A stretch of DNA of 64,000 nt from Ligula intestinalis (Eukaryota; Platyhelminthes; Cestoda; Diphyllobothriidea; Diphyllobothriidae). Shown in pieces: positions 34,441-46,205 of the stretch. A program made the translations under genes and the position numbers. Every line of letters starts with the position of its first letter. Position 1 is the first letter of the stretch. Where the stretch lies: assembly GCA_036362985.1 (NCBI GenBank), contig JAYGXS010000008.1, positions 15,094,565 to 15,158,564 on the forward strand, read 5' to 3'. The notes beneath the pieces are model-generated. The model was not told the origin of the DNA. It searched no databases and saw nothing but the letters and a program-made list of their open reading frames with translations.

Positions 34441-37329
34441 TTGGACAGGTCTGTTCCAAATAACCACGCAATCAACCCAGTAGGGGGAGGGTTGAGCCCG
34501 AACGTAACAACTACCCGAACAAGCCGAGAAAGGGAACTAAAGTGCGTATACACCAATACACACAGCCTGTTCTCTAAATTAGACGAGCTTAAGATTACTA
34601 TGTGCCAAGTGCAACCAGATGTGGTCTGTATAACAGAAACATAATTATCCACAAAGGTAGACGATCGGGAAGTTGCTCTGTCTGGTTTTCAGCTGTTCCG
34701 AATAGATAGAGCTGGGCGTCAGGGTGGGGGTGTGCTCAACTATTTTAGACATGGTTTTCACGTGTCAAACAAAACTGACCAGCTCGCGTCCGATATAGAG
34801 GCCCTTTAGCTCACCGTCAGAACGCCGGGGTCTCAAGTCCTTGACAACTTGGCGCTGTATCGATAACCTTCGAACGAGCCACAGTCAGACACTAGCCTGA
34901 TAGAGGAAGTTAAAGCATTTGCCGTGCGATCCAATGTCATGATTATGGGCCACTTAAAAGGTCCACATATCGACTGGAACCTCGCTTCTACGACCGGGTC
35001 AGAATTAAGTTTCGATCGCCGACTCCTACGCACGGTACAAAAAGCCTATCTATCACAACACGTCCTATTTCCGACAGGCAGTGTGAAGGGCAACAGGCCA
35101 ACTGCCTGAATCTTGTACTGTCAAAAGCGCCTGACAGTGTAGACGTCGTAAATTGTTTACCTCCTCTAGGCAAAGCGACCACGTAGAACTACAGTTGGAG
35201 TATTCACTCTGCTCTGTACCTGATCGTAGCGCGACCGTTAGACACAACATTTGGCGCGGAAACTTCGATCAAATGAGAACCAAAGTGCGCAGGTTCGACT
35301 GGAAGGAGGCACTCACCGGGTGTGTCAACGGGGATTGGTCGGCGTTTAAGACTGTATTACACGGACTTATAACCAGTTTAGGCCCAATCCCGAAAACAAA
35401 AGCCACGAATAGGCCCCAGTGGCTAATAAACACGCTGAAGAGGGAAGTAAATCATCAAGGAAAGCTGTTTCAAACGTATTGGAGAGAGAAGACCACTTAG
35501 TCACACAACAAATACGAAGCGAAGAGAAATAAGGTTAAGGGCCTTGTACTAAAAACCCACCAAAGCTTCGAGAGTGACCTAATTAACCGTGCAGTAGGAA
35601 ATCCAAAGGTCTTCTACAACTACCTTAGGCAATCTACCCGAAATAGAGACCCCATCCCGTTGTTAAAAATGGATGAGGGCACCGAAATTTGCGAGAACAA
35701 AGCAAAGGCTGAGCATCTATCTTGGTTCTTTCAGTCGGTTTTCATGCGGGAGGTTGAGCTAACCGTTACCAATTTTAGTACAGAGGAGATTCCGACCATT
35801 GACTCAGTTGTGCTTACAGAAGTTACTGTCCTGCAAGAACTTCTTAAGCTCCAAGACACGAAGTCGCTAGGTCCATATGGCATACCTGCAAAGTTGTTGA
35901 AAGAGCTAGCCGTAGAGTTGGTAGAACCCCTGCAGTTACTCTTCCGGGCCTCCCTAAACACAAGCCAACTGCTATCCGACTAGAAGACAGCATGGATCTA
36001 ACCCATACACAAAAAGGGGATCGGGCGTCCGCAAACAACTACAGACCAAATAAGCCTTATTTCAATATGTTGCAAGATCAAGGAGCGAATCATCAAAATA
36101 GAGTTGATGCAATTATTAGAGTGTCACCGACTTCTTTCTGACAAACAGCACTGATTCCGTAGAGGACGGTCCTGCTTGACAAATCTGCTCTACTGTCTAG
36201 AACAATGGACCAGAGCACTCGATCAAGGAAACACGGTGCACGCAGTCTTCGTAGATTTCAAAAAGGCATATGACACTGTGCCTCATCAACGTCTCCTATA
36301 CAAGCTTAGACGTATAGGGGTAACATGCAACCTTTTCCGATGGATCGAAAACTTTCTGACTGGCCGAACGCAAACCGTATGTATTGGGGATAAGAGATCG
36401 GCGAAGGTCGCGGTTGATAGTGGAGTCCCTCAGGGTTCCGTTCTGGGCCCTATCCTCCTCCTTATATATATCGACGACTGCATAAGTGGATTAGACTGCA
36501 AAACCGCAATGTTCACCAACGATTCAAAACTCTGGAAGGTCATTCGTAGTGAAGACGACGAAGCAAATCTGCAGGCAGATTTGCACCGATTCGATCAATG
36601 GTCAAACGAGTGGCTTCTGCCATTTAACGTCGCCAAATGCAACATTGTGCGCTTCCATAGTGCTAACTCATCGTATCAGAGGGTTTATAACCTAAATAAC
36701 ACACCGCTGCCAGAAGTAGAGATCAAGAAGGATCTGGGGGTGTTGTTCACTCCCTCACTTTAGCCATCACTCCACTGCCTGAAGGTGGCCAAATCAGCAA
36801 TGTCGAGCTTGTATCTAATCAAGCGCGCCTTTGTTAAATTCGATGAAGTTGTCTTTGGCAAGGTCTTCGGCGCGTTTATGCGACCCCAACTGGAATTTGC
36901 CATCCAAGCCTGGAAAACTTTCACAGACAAAGACAAAAAAACCTTGAAAGGGTACAATGACGGGCAACTAATTTAGTGCGAGGCCAAGCGTACCTTCCTT
37001 GTGAGACACGGCTGACCAATCTCGACTTATCTCCCCTGGATTGCAGACAGCTGTGCGGTGACCTTATGCAGGCATTTTGCATGCTGCGGGGTCAAAATTG
37101 TTGCTCAGCCTCCAACGATTTCTTTGAGCTGGCCACTACTACTAGATTGCGCGGACACCCTCTCAAAATACGTGTGACTAGGGCAAGATTGAACACCCAA
37201 AAATTATTCTTCTCTAAGAGAGTACTCCAGGTATGGAATGCTCTACCCGTATACATTGTCATGTCCCCACCTGTGGACACGTTTAAGATGCACTTGGATC
37301 AGCATAGAAAAAGACATCCTCTGCAATGA
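34432..37329 (+). pseudogene. CR1-like endonuclease/reverse transcriptase (ORF2) remnant
   Basis: The endonuclease start reads CVYTNTHSLFSKLDELK and VCITET (34540-34644), followed by GGGVLNYFRHG and MIMGHLKGPHIDW. Reverse transcriptase: FVDFKKAYDTVPHQRLL (about 36250-36300), SGVPQGSVLGPILLLIYIDD (about 36420-36475), then AMFTNDSKLW (36508-36535), where the catalytic F-A-D-D is read F-T-N-D. The thumb and C-terminal part include LQVWNALPVYIVMSPPVDTF (37228-37287). It ends with TGA at 37327-37329. Seven or more stops or shifts occur, for example TAA near 34643 and TAG at 35499. It would nick and copy into target DNA if intact. Confidence 0.85.
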
Positions 37330-37335
37330 CACGAG

Positions 37336-38071
37336 ACTAATTACATCATCGCCCATCAGCAAGTACGATTTACATTAGACTCTCTGACAGTAATTAACTT
37401 TCTGAAAAACATACTGCTCGCTACTTTTCAGTAATATGTTTGTTTTGAATAACGATTGACCGCGAATCTCGTATGAGGGGCGCATTTCTGACACTCGGTG
37501 ATGTTCTCGTGACCACCGCAATCTTCTTCCCGTGTGGCCATTAGGATATTGAACAACTGCGATGGCCTCCTCCTGACATGATCCAAACACTTTCAGCAGC
37601 AGGACATCCGATTAGCATATTCCCTTTGCCTCCCCCCCTTCCCACGGAGGACGGTTTTTCTCCTAAAATCCCACAAATGGCATTCAAAACTAGACTTATG
37701 AAAGATGCCTACGGAGTTTTTTTCCGTCTGCCCCCCCCCCCCACCCCCACCGCAGTTCCATTACTGGGAACGCCACATGCTCTGCATCATAGCTATGTAC
37801 AAAGAGGGATCTCAAAGGTATTTACCTATATTTCCCTAATAAAACTGAACTAAGTTACGAAGAAGAAGGTTCGTCAATCACCAAAATTACAGCATTATTC
37901 CAAGCAGATTGTGAGAGATCTGATCGATGACTGCCATCGGCATCTAAAAAATAAAAGGCCGTTTTAGAATATAAATGAGGCCCAAACAAAGGCAGCGCAG
38001 GACAGATGAGGTCCGTTAGCGGGCGATGAACATTCGTCAAGGAGTGTCAACAGTTCCTGATCGAAGCTGGC
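37336..38071. other. Spacer with poly-C run
   Basis: A run of about 13 C lies near 37729-37742. Bases 37985-38055 resemble 38290-38355 (GACAG/GACAAG, TTAGCGG, GAACATTCGTCAA or GAACTTTCATCAA), placing related DNA on both sides of SINE copy 3. Confidence 0.5.
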
Positions 38072-38206
38072 AAGACAACGAGATCGTGATTTAGTGGCTA
38101 GGGCGTTAACCTTTGATTAAAGGGTTGCGAGTTGGAGCTTCGGATGCTGCAACACCTGGGGCTAGGTGTAGTTGGCTCATGCTAGTTAATAAGCCAGGAC
38201 TGGTCA
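38072..38206 (+). mobile_element. tRNA-derived SINE copy 3
   Basis: The head has TTTAGTGGCTAGGGCGTTAA (A box) and GCGAGTTGGAGCTTC (weak B box). The body has GGCTAGGTGTAGTTGGCTCA and GTTAATAAGCCAG. Confidence 0.6.
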
Positions 38207-38589
38207 CCCCACTCTCCCTTGTCTATGCTGGCAATACTATCTGCCTGTACTCCTAGCTGCTACAGCTGCTGTCAGGGTCCGAGAAATGAGGTCCAAGGCA
38301 AAGGCGGGGCGGGACAAGCGAGTTCCTTTAGCGGAAGGTGAACTTTCATCAACGAGAACAGAGTCTATCCACGTTCTTGATGATCCCATCACTGTGGACC
38401 TTGCTAAGACAGTCGCTCTGCTGGCGCATTTCAGACAAACCAAGAAAAGAGTAATCTTGGACCAGAAACGGACTGAGTAACAACCATTCGACGAGGGAAC
38501 TTCAAGCTTGGTACACAACCTCTCTATCAAATAACCAAGGGTACAGTAATCATGGATGCTACGGCATTAAGCTTGTTTTAACACCGCCG
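38207..38589 (+). other. Open frame of unknown nature next to a PLE scrap
   Basis: A 64-codon frame (38286-38480) is Lys/Arg/Thr-rich and matches nothing known. It may be the 5' region of the PLE scrap that follows. Confidence 0.35.
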
Positions 38590-39080
38590 ATACTTATTCT
38601 GTAGGTTTCATTGCAACCTTGGAAGCCATGCTGTCCTTCCTGATGACACACAGACCAGCCCGATATGTGCCGAAGAGTAGGTCGAGAGCTATTACGGACC
38701 TAAGGACGGACAAAGATATTATCATTCTATCCGCTAATAAGGGACGGTCAATAATCGGAATGAATCGAAAATACCACAATGAGAAAGCTAAGGCTCTAAT
38801 TGGTGACAGAGATTTTTGCAGACCAGCACAGAAGCCAAAGCAGTAGCAAGCTGGTTGGATTAAAACACCACAATGGGACCATGAAGTGCGAAGGACTATA
38901 GATGAAACCAACTGACAATGCACTAGCGCGATTCTATGGTCTCTCAAAGGGTTCCAAGCCCAATGATCCACTGCGACCAATCGTTGCACACCTAAATTCC
39001 CGTCGATTAAAGCGAACTGCATTGGACTGAAAAAGGGCTAATGCCGGCATTTTCTGGAAAACCAGGGATGGAAAGACACG
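38590..39080 (+). pseudogene. Penelope-like element N-terminal / early RT remnant
   Basis: SFLMTHRPARYVPKSRSRA and ITDLRTDKDIIILSANKGRS align with SLLMAHRPRDAL and ELKVENDLVIVPVDEG of PLE 1. After a frame change, ARFYGLSKGSKPNDPLRPIV matches the first reverse transcriptase block (FYGLPKIHKP-like). The rest of the protein is absent. Confidence 0.75.
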
Positions 39081-39189
39081 TCTAAACATAACTTGTGGGA
39101 TAGTGAAAATGCCTTTCGAAATGGGACTTTCCTGTCATTTGTGAAGTTTCGACCATTAGTTACGATTATGTTCACTCTGTGCTCCATTA

Positions 39190-39330
39190 CAGGGTAGTGC
39201 AGGGACGGTGACTTGCGCGCGAATTAGTTTTAAAAGATATTTGACTTGCGAGACATCTACCGCACACGCACTCTCTCTCTCTCTCTCTCCTTTCCTCACT
39301 CGAGCTTGGTGTCAAGATAAAATCCCGAAG
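39190..39330 (+). repeat. Dispersed repeat family R2, copy 2
   Basis: AGGGTAGTGCAGGGACGGTG, ACTTGCGCGCGAATTAG and a CT-dinucleotide run (39270-39289) before CCTTTCCTCAC. This is the clearest copy of the family. Confidence 0.65.
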
Positions 39331-40354
39331 CTCGGAGATGAAAGAGGATCGAAGCCATTTCTCCCGTTGTGTAGTATTTCGCGGCTTCAATTCAAAATAT
39401 GGTCTCAAAGTTGACTGCTGCAAGTCTAGTTTCTTATCCACATGGGCTAGCAGTTGAAACTAACAGTTTCGACATTTCACTCAAATATAAACTTTCTTTT
39501 CAATCGCTTTTAGGAATAATTACTTTGAGCATAATGGCAGAACGCAAAGGTCCAGAGGGAGCCATTAAAGTTAATGGTTGTGCCGGGACTCATCAATCAG
39601 TCTAATTGGGCGCGTTGTTGTCGTTTCCGAAGACGATTGAAAGAGCATTTACTAATATGCCACATATGTCAATCCCAACACCAAGGATCTTAGAGTCAAA
39701 GACCACTTTACAAGTGGCTGCAGGTTTCGTTGATCAGTCAAATGCTGCTCATGTAGAGTAAGATGATATGTATGCTGATGCTAAAGGTTTGACATAGGTG
39801 GGGACTATTTTAGAACTGTTTATAGGCTTAATAAAGCTGGGACCATTTATCGCTTTTCACAATCTTTTTCTTTGGCTTTGACATCGCAGAGTGATAAAGA
39901 GTAACTTAAATCCATTAGAGAGGTATTTTTAATGTCTAATTTTCACTGGTTTTTACCACTAAAATCGCATATTCAAATCAGAAATGTAAGATCAGTAGTA
40001 AAGGTTATGCAAATTTCCCAGACTCATATGAAGATAATGGATGTAATCTGTATTAGGAACCAGCCACTACAATTTTAGCGCGTTTCCTGGAGTTTACCGT
40101 CAAGCCTTCTCTATATTTGCTCAGTATTTGCCTAAAGTAGTAAATAAACCAATTGAAAATAAGGTTTGAAAAATCTACATGGTACTAGGTACTCTCATTT
40201 TACTGAAAGCAGTTGCTATCATACCACACCTTTACTTCCATAACGGTAATAACATAATTTATAAAGGTTTTACGAAGATATGACCGGCAAAGATGAAGGC
40301 TACTAGAATAACTTATTAGGCGTCACCAGTCCAACGCTCTGACCTGACGTTTTC
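39331..40354. other. Spacer without a recognisable gene
   Basis: AT-rich. Fragmentary frames on the plus strand (39399-40330) may be remnants of one unidentified coding sequence, but no motif was recognised. Confidence 0.4.
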
Positions 40355-40500
40355 GATCGGGAATATTAACATTGGTGGATGAAGGCCTTACCGCTCAGGT
40401 ACCGGAATTACTCGGCCCGCTCTGCCTTGGGGATCACTCTGGAGGCCCAGGCGAGCAAGATCGCTGAGCGTCTATCTACCACTGTTAATATTCTCAATTG
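40355..40500. repeat. Short inverted repeat
   Basis: GGGAATATTAACATTGGTGG near 40361-40380 pairs with a right arm near 40470-40492, whose reverse complement reads GAATATTAACAGTGGTAG. The loop of about 85 bp is GC-rich. It directly precedes SINE copy 4. A MITE or a decayed hammerhead tail are possible. Confidence 0.5.
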
Positions 40501-40510
40501 AAACCAACAG

Positions 40511-40670
40511 GACTACGAGCCCGTGGTTTCAAAGGGTTAAAGCTTTAGACTTCCAACCAATTGGTAAGGGGCTCCAGCTTAGGGTGTCGCAGCCCCTAGA
40601 GTTGGCTATAGCGGACTGATTATGGCTGACAAGCCATCATCCTGATGAAGATGGCTCTTTAGCCACCTAA
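40511..40670 (+). mobile_element. tRNA-derived SINE copy 4
   Basis: The head contains GTTTCAAAGGGTTAAAGC and TAGACTTCCAACC. The body contains GAGTTGGCTATAGCGGACTG and TTATGGCTGACAAGCC. Diverged. Confidence 0.55.
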
Positions 40671-41575
40671 ATTTTGGTCCTCATCGACGAAACAGACAGG
40701 TGGTCAAGTTCCTATCCGAATGTTACTCGTGGTTAAGTACCCTACGAGGGTCATGGAAAGCTGACAGGATTGCAGTCAAAGTCACCAAGCAATATACTTA
40801 TTTTGTAGTACACACAAAACTGAAGTAAAGAAAACTACACAAAGAAGGTAGCATGTGCTTTAGGATTTTTGGTGCAAACGTTTTTTTTCAAAAAATTGTG
40901 TGGCAGATGGGTAGCTGCTTGATGATTGAATATATGTATGTTTAAAAACGGTTCTGCAATAGTTCAATATAAAGGCCCTTGTTTGCGTTGGGGTTGATTA
41001 GGCCTATATTTAGTTTGATTTCACAAATATGGCCAGCCCATGGATAACACTTGGCATGGCAGATCACATGCTAAGTGGGCAATCGGCAGTGACGAAGAAA
41101 CTTGCAGACATAAACATCCCACGTGTTGAGAAGTTACCCTTTGCCGAAATTACTAGTTTACGTTTCCCACTCGAAAATGCTGGGCTCTGTAGACTGCCTG
41201 CATCAAGACCTATGACGGTTCTTGAGAGTTATTGGCGTCCTACAGATACACAGAGCTTACAGCTTGTTTGTTTATAGCAAGGAGAATTCTCGCCATAAGG
41301 ACAAACGTTCCTTGCGATGATTGTCATAAAATGATCCCGGTACCCAAGTATACTTCAAAGGCACCGCTTCATGCTCACGCACAGATAATTAGGACTTATG
41401 TATGGTGAACGACCACTATCGCGAGTTCCATGCAGAGTATGAAATACAGTTCGCAAAACAGGATTTTTTCACATTTGTAACACATCACGGCGGGTTCGCT
41501 AATTGTGATAGTAGGTAATTTGAGGATCAAAATGGTTATTGATATTTTTATAAGTTTGAGTTCAAAAACCTTATC
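40671..41575. other. Spacer without a recognisable gene
   Basis: An 82-codon open frame (41029-41277) lacks any recognised motif. Confidence 0.45.
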
Positions 41576-42080
41576 TTGTTGGCTTTTAAAAAGAACTCTC
41601 AAATCAATAACTTTATCATGAATCGAGCTTGTACAAGCTACTTAGTTGACCAGGAAATCCCTCTGAAGAGGATAGGCGAGAAATTGAATTTGTCTTATTC
41701 GACAGTCAAAATAATTGCAAAAAACCTGAGCATGAATGAAAATTACGAGCGGGATTTCAAAACCGCTTATGAGAGCATCGGAAACAACTAAGCAGCTTGT
41801 TGCTGAGATAGTCATTGCTCTAAACGAGATGACCGAGAAAGAAATCGTTCAGGAATTGGGGATCCTGTAGGTGCTGACGTCACAGTCCACCGTTTCAAGA
41901 ATCATGAAAAAAATCAATTACTCGAGAAAGCAGTTTTCATGGGTGCCTGTTGAAAGAAATACACCCACACTCGTAAACATCTGGAGAATGTATGCGAATG
42001 CAATTACCTTGGTGCCCGACGAAAATATTACAATGCATACAGGGGTCTATATAAATGCATACAGGGGTCTATATAAATAA
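41576..42080 (+). pseudogene. Tc1/mariner-like (IS630-type) transposase remnant
   Basis: The N-terminal text IPLKRIGEKLNLSYSTVKI is a helix-turn-helix. After a frame change, QSTVSRIMKKINYSRKQFSW and VPVERNTPTLVNIWRMYANA fit the second half of the DNA-binding region of IS630/Tc1/mariner transposases. VPDENI is where the first catalytic aspartate strand should begin, but it then breaks off. No terminal repeats were found. Confidence 0.55.
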
Positions 42081-42640
42081 ATACCCCTGTAAATCCCATG
42101 CGATGCTCGCGAGGATGAATACTGTAGTTAGATTTGGAAATGTACCTTTACGTACATGTGCGAGGATTAATTAGCAGTAAAAAGGTTAGACCACTTGTTC
42201 CTATTTGTCTTGTGTGTACATGGCTGGATGATGGATGCATCCTTGTGTCAAAGTGAACACACATAATTGACACCCGCCCGCGAAAATGCAGAGCATGTTT
42301 CGCAGTTTTAGTGACCCAGTAGAGCTTTCCATCTTCCACGCCATGTCGCGCATGAAGTCACGTGATTGCAGTTCTCGGCCTGCCTCCTGCATGCTCCACG
42401 CGGCTCGCACGGCCCACTAAGATACGCATACACCAATCCTGCTCCCCCAGTCTGGCCAATCACCTCTCTGAGGCTGACACACACAAAGACCACTCTAACC
42501 GCTGACACACTGCAGACGCGGCTTTCTCCTAAGTGGTTTGCACTCATCCTAGTCAAGTTCCTCCTACCTATTCTCCAACTCCTGTACAGAATAAACTACT
42601 CCTTTCACTCCGGCCTGAAGATCGCAGCGGCAAGGGTTTG
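42081..42640. other. Spacer; end shared with 51725-51850
   Basis: CAGAATAAACTACTCCTTTC and GGCCTGAAGATCGCAGC (42589-42632) resemble CAGAATAAACTATTCCTTAC and GGCCTGGAAGATTGTAGC (51760-51838). This suggests a shared repeat end. No gene recognised. Confidence 0.4.
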
Positions 42641-43685
42641 CGCTATTAACTTAAGTCCCGCCATATAGTATCAGGACCATGGGAGGACGCTTTCCAACAT
42701 AGGCAGAGAACGCGGGCGTGGGAGATAAAGGAACGCTTTGGACAGCAGCAGTAGCAACAGCAGCGGCAGGACGGCAAAAGATGGAGGGACAGTGCGCAGC
42801 GAAAGGCCGCAAAAAAGGGTGGGAGGCGGCGAAATGGGAAATAAGTGGCCAAAAACGTGGCAACAACAGTTTAACAGAAAATAAGTGTGTCAAAACGTGG
42901 TCGGATGCGGCGTAAACGACAGTCCAGAGCACGCGCACGCGCGTGGTTCAATTTTGGAGAACGAAACCTTTCACGCAGGAGTCCACGCAGGCAAGCGCAA
43001 AAAACGGTTAGGGGTCGTGAAAACAGCGGGGAGGGGGTGGCGGGGGAGGTAGGGAGTCAGTTCAAACACGAAACGCGACTCCTTGGGGGAGAGCGAAGGG
43101 CAGTTAGGAGAAGGGCACGCCAGAGGAGAGACTTTCTCGCGAGACGCGTGCTGAGCGCTCAACCGTAGAGAGCACCTGGTCATAAGTCGCCTTCAGGGAG
43201 CGTTCGGAGTCAATTGTGTGTAAAAGGTCAAGGTAGTAGCGGTTCTTTTCTGCAAGAATAAAAGTAAAACAATGTGTATGAACAGACTTAATCTACAGAC
43301 TGTAAATAGGCCATTATTCGATCTGTCTTTCATACACATAAAATTCTGTGACTAAAGGGCCACGATCTAAATTTTAAGTTGTTAAAATTTCTACTCCTAA
43401 ATCCTACCTTTGTTATCTTCGGTTCAACAATTTTGGAATACTTAAAGCCCGTCTCCTCTGAAATTTGTCTGACCTACATTTTATTGGCTTCTTCTCGTTT
43501 TTTGTACGTATTCACATCGGTGGACCTTGAATCGGCGTCGCGCTTGTATTTTTAAAGTTTGTAAACGACTCGCTGACGTGAAGACCCTTGACCGACATCC
43601 TTTCGCGCACACACGTGTGTCCAAAATTCCGCGGCTACCCAAGCGCCACTTGAACACACCACCCCTCGGCCGATACAGCATAGGT
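42641..43685. other. GC-rich spacer, no recognised gene
   Basis: 42700-43180 is GC- and purine-rich, with an Arg-rich frame (42887-43168) lacking known motifs. The rest is AT-rich and empty. Confidence 0.4.
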
Positions 43686-43689
43686 CACT

Positions 43690-43800
43690 AGACCCCTACA
43701 AGTACTTGCATCTGATGCCGCTTCTTATGATGGGTTCGAACAGGAATCAGAATGGGTAGGTTAGTAGTGCTCGTCCCAGCGATTGCTTCTACCTCTTACT
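43690..43800 (+). mobile_element. PLE-type 3' terminus with decayed hammerhead-like motif
   Basis: TTATGATGGGTTCGAACAGG and AATCAGAA, then CTCGTCCCAGCGATTGCTTC. The order matches the end of PLE 1, but the GAAA box is weak. Confidence 0.5.
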
Positions 43801-44144
43801 AATAACTCCCGGGACTCACATTTGCACTTGCACCGGCAAAATGAAGAATACCTTTTCAACCGTCAATGATACATGGATTTCCTAGCTGCCCAACTAGAAT
43901 AAAAGTGATCTCAGGGAACTCGTAGAGTCAGAAGAGTTGGACTCTAAAGTACGTTACTTATGTAGTGGGGGTTAAAGTTACCAGTAAGAAACACCATAAA
44001 CATAGATTCTCGACGATCAATCAGAGGTCACTGGTTCGACATCCAGCATTAAATACAATCTCCTTCGGGATGAATTTGCTAATATTCACTAAATTATATG
44101 AAAAATGCATCGTTATTGAAAGTATAGTAGGACCACGTCAATTA

Positions 44145-44320
44145 GCGCAGACAATCGCTGTTCACAGTGGAATCTTGGGTAACGACCAGCCACATCTACG
44201 AGCATTTCATGTAACGGGCGAGCCTCTCGCAGAAAACTTGTTTTGGTTGAAAAGCTCCCCCTCAGTTAAAGAGCTGTCATTGCGTGTCTATGTACCCGTA
44301 TCCCCCGTTGAGTTTTGCTC
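44145..44320 (+). repeat. Dispersed repeat R5, copy 1
   Basis: ACGAGCATTTCATGTAACGG and CTCGCAGAAAACTTGTTTTG are shared with 59780-59935 in the same orientation. Element type unknown. Confidence 0.6.
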
Positions 44321-44470
44321 CCATGGCATAGGCCCTCGGTTACCTGCAGCCAACCAATTAACTGACGCAGTTTGATTGGCTAAGTTTCGCAAGATGAGTG
44401 CTTCACATGACGAGCTCGGTGCTGCAACGGATTAAACTCGTTAACTGAGGTTCCACTGTAAAAATAAACT

Positions 44471-44673
44471 TCAATGGTCGAAGGTTGTTAAGATAACTTC
44501 CGAGCAAAAGGGAGACTGGTGCGTACCGATATCGGCGAGGTTTCGGAAGTCAACGATCACCACAATGGCACAGCGTTTCAACTCCTCCATCTTATCAAGT
44601 TCCTGTTTAACCCAGTCTTGTTTTGGACGTGCGAGTAGAACGGCCTTGAGGGGTCCTACAAGTTGCTCCATTT
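44471..44673 (-). CDS. CAND1: CAND1 last coding exon
   Basis: Cullin-associated NEDD8-dissociated protein 1 binds unneddylated cullins and exchanges substrate receptors of SCF-type ubiquitin ligases. This exon starts after TTTTCTTGTTTTAG with two bases (AA), which complete the codon begun by the previous exon. It encodes MEQLVGPLKAVLLARPKQDW and KQELDKMEELKRCA, matching the conserved C-terminal end (the vertebrate protein has RLVEPLRA and KQDELKRSA at this place). It then runs through THQSPFCSEVI to TGA at 44471-44473. The last part ends about two dozen residues earlier than in vertebrates. A further exon cannot be excluded. No AATAAA was seen just after the stop. Confidence 0.85.
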
Positions 44674-45817
44674 CTAAAACAAGAAAACAGGGCATTAGGA
44701 GAGATAGAAAAATACGCTTTATTTTTAAGGTGACATCCAAAAATTTAAGCAAAAATAGCTCCATTCACTGAGATCAAATGATAGGTTAATAAAACACTCA
44801 AAATCTAAAGGTTTACATGAAATCCACTTATTATAGAGACGGCTCTAATAACAACCTCTCGAATGAGAATACAGAGTGCTGATATGCCAATGTACGGCAG
44901 GAGATAGGTCGGAAGCTTCTACACATAGTACGGGAAGACTTCGCAGCCTTTAATTCAGAGTGGAGTGGATAAGCAACCTTTTCAAGAATGCGATCAGAAA
45001 ATTGACCGTTTTAACGTTTCGGTGTATTATAATATCAGCTAAAAAGGCAGCAGCTGAAGAGAGCATTCGGAGGATACGTTTAAAAATCAACAAGTCTTTT
45101 CTACGCAAGGCCGGAAAAATAACCGGAGAGCAATAGAGAATGAGGGGGAGAATGCAGGCATTTACAAATCACCAGATTAGGCCTTAAGGGGTGTGATATG
45201 AATGTAACCGACATCAGTTTACGAATGACAATAAAGAGGGTTTTAATATGAAAATGAAAGATTTTCGGATAACAAGAGGTCGGGGAGAGTGTTGTAGTCC
45301 CGAAATAACATTAGCGTGTAGTGGAGAGAGACTTCTACTGGTCACAACTAAGCGAACTCAACAGTCAGGTGAAAAGGAGGATGGTCAAAAGGATTCTCAT
45401 AAAGTGCTTATAGGAGAAAACTGATTGCCATTAGAAGATGAAAACCCCGTAGAAGGCCACAAAAACAGCTCAGTCACCGAGTCTGGCGGCGGCGCTACTC
45501 GGTTTTCCGCAAAAAGAAGCGGGGCGGGCGCCCGGCGGAGCGTCACAGAAACTTAAGGTGGTGGTTTTATAGGTGATGTGCAATTATTACGCCGCACGTG
45601 CGCAGAGGTTTGACAGTTGCCGAATATAATTCCAATGCGCGCGCTTTCATGCTCTCACCTCTCCCGCCCTCCTCCAAAAAAACGACAGGGACTATCTTCA
45701 GCGCCAACAACTTAGCCCCTCAAACCCGGCAACTAGGAAATGGCGCCACCACAGAGATCTTTCCCGCCGTGGCAGTCATATGGGGGAGGGGCAGACTTTA
45801 GTGCAGGTGCAATCGGG

Positions 45818-45833
45818 GGGGGGGGGGGGGGGG
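45818..45833. repeat. Poly-G run
   Basis: An uninterrupted run of about 16 G. The exact length is unreliable in assemblies. Confidence 0.9.
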
Positions 45834-45949
45834 TGGGGTCGGGTGGAAAGGGAGAGAGAGGAAAGTCTCATGCAGCGGTACCGTCATGATCACTTGCAGT
45901 TCTGTAGATGATAGCAGCAGTAGAAAACAGTAAGGAAAAGCTCTAACAG

Positions 45950-46205
45950 AGAGATGGTTGAGAAAGAGAAGAAGAAGATGGAGGAGGAGGAGGAGGGGGA
46001 GGAGGAGGAGGAGAAAAAGAAGAAGAAGAAGAAGAAGAAGGAGAAGGAGAAGATGGAGGTGGAGGAGAAGGAGAAAGAGAAGAAGATGGAGGAGGAGGAG
46101 GAGAAGAAGAAGATGGAGGAGGAGGAGGAGGAGGAGGAGGAGGAAGATGGAGGAGAAGAAGGAGAAAGAGAAGAAGAAGAAGAAGAAGAAGAAAAAAAAG
46201 AAGTA
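45950..46205. repeat. GAA/GAG polypurine tract in CAND1 intron
   Basis: About 250 bp of almost pure purine (GAG, GAA and AAG triplets) with rare GATGGAG interruptions. Lys/Glu-rich or Arg-rich translations are artefacts. On the CAND1 sense strand it is polypyrimidine. Confidence 0.95.

Noticed and set aside
42887..43168. Arg-rich 93-codon frame
   Set aside because: GC- and purine-rich DNA with no domain, splice context or codon evidence.
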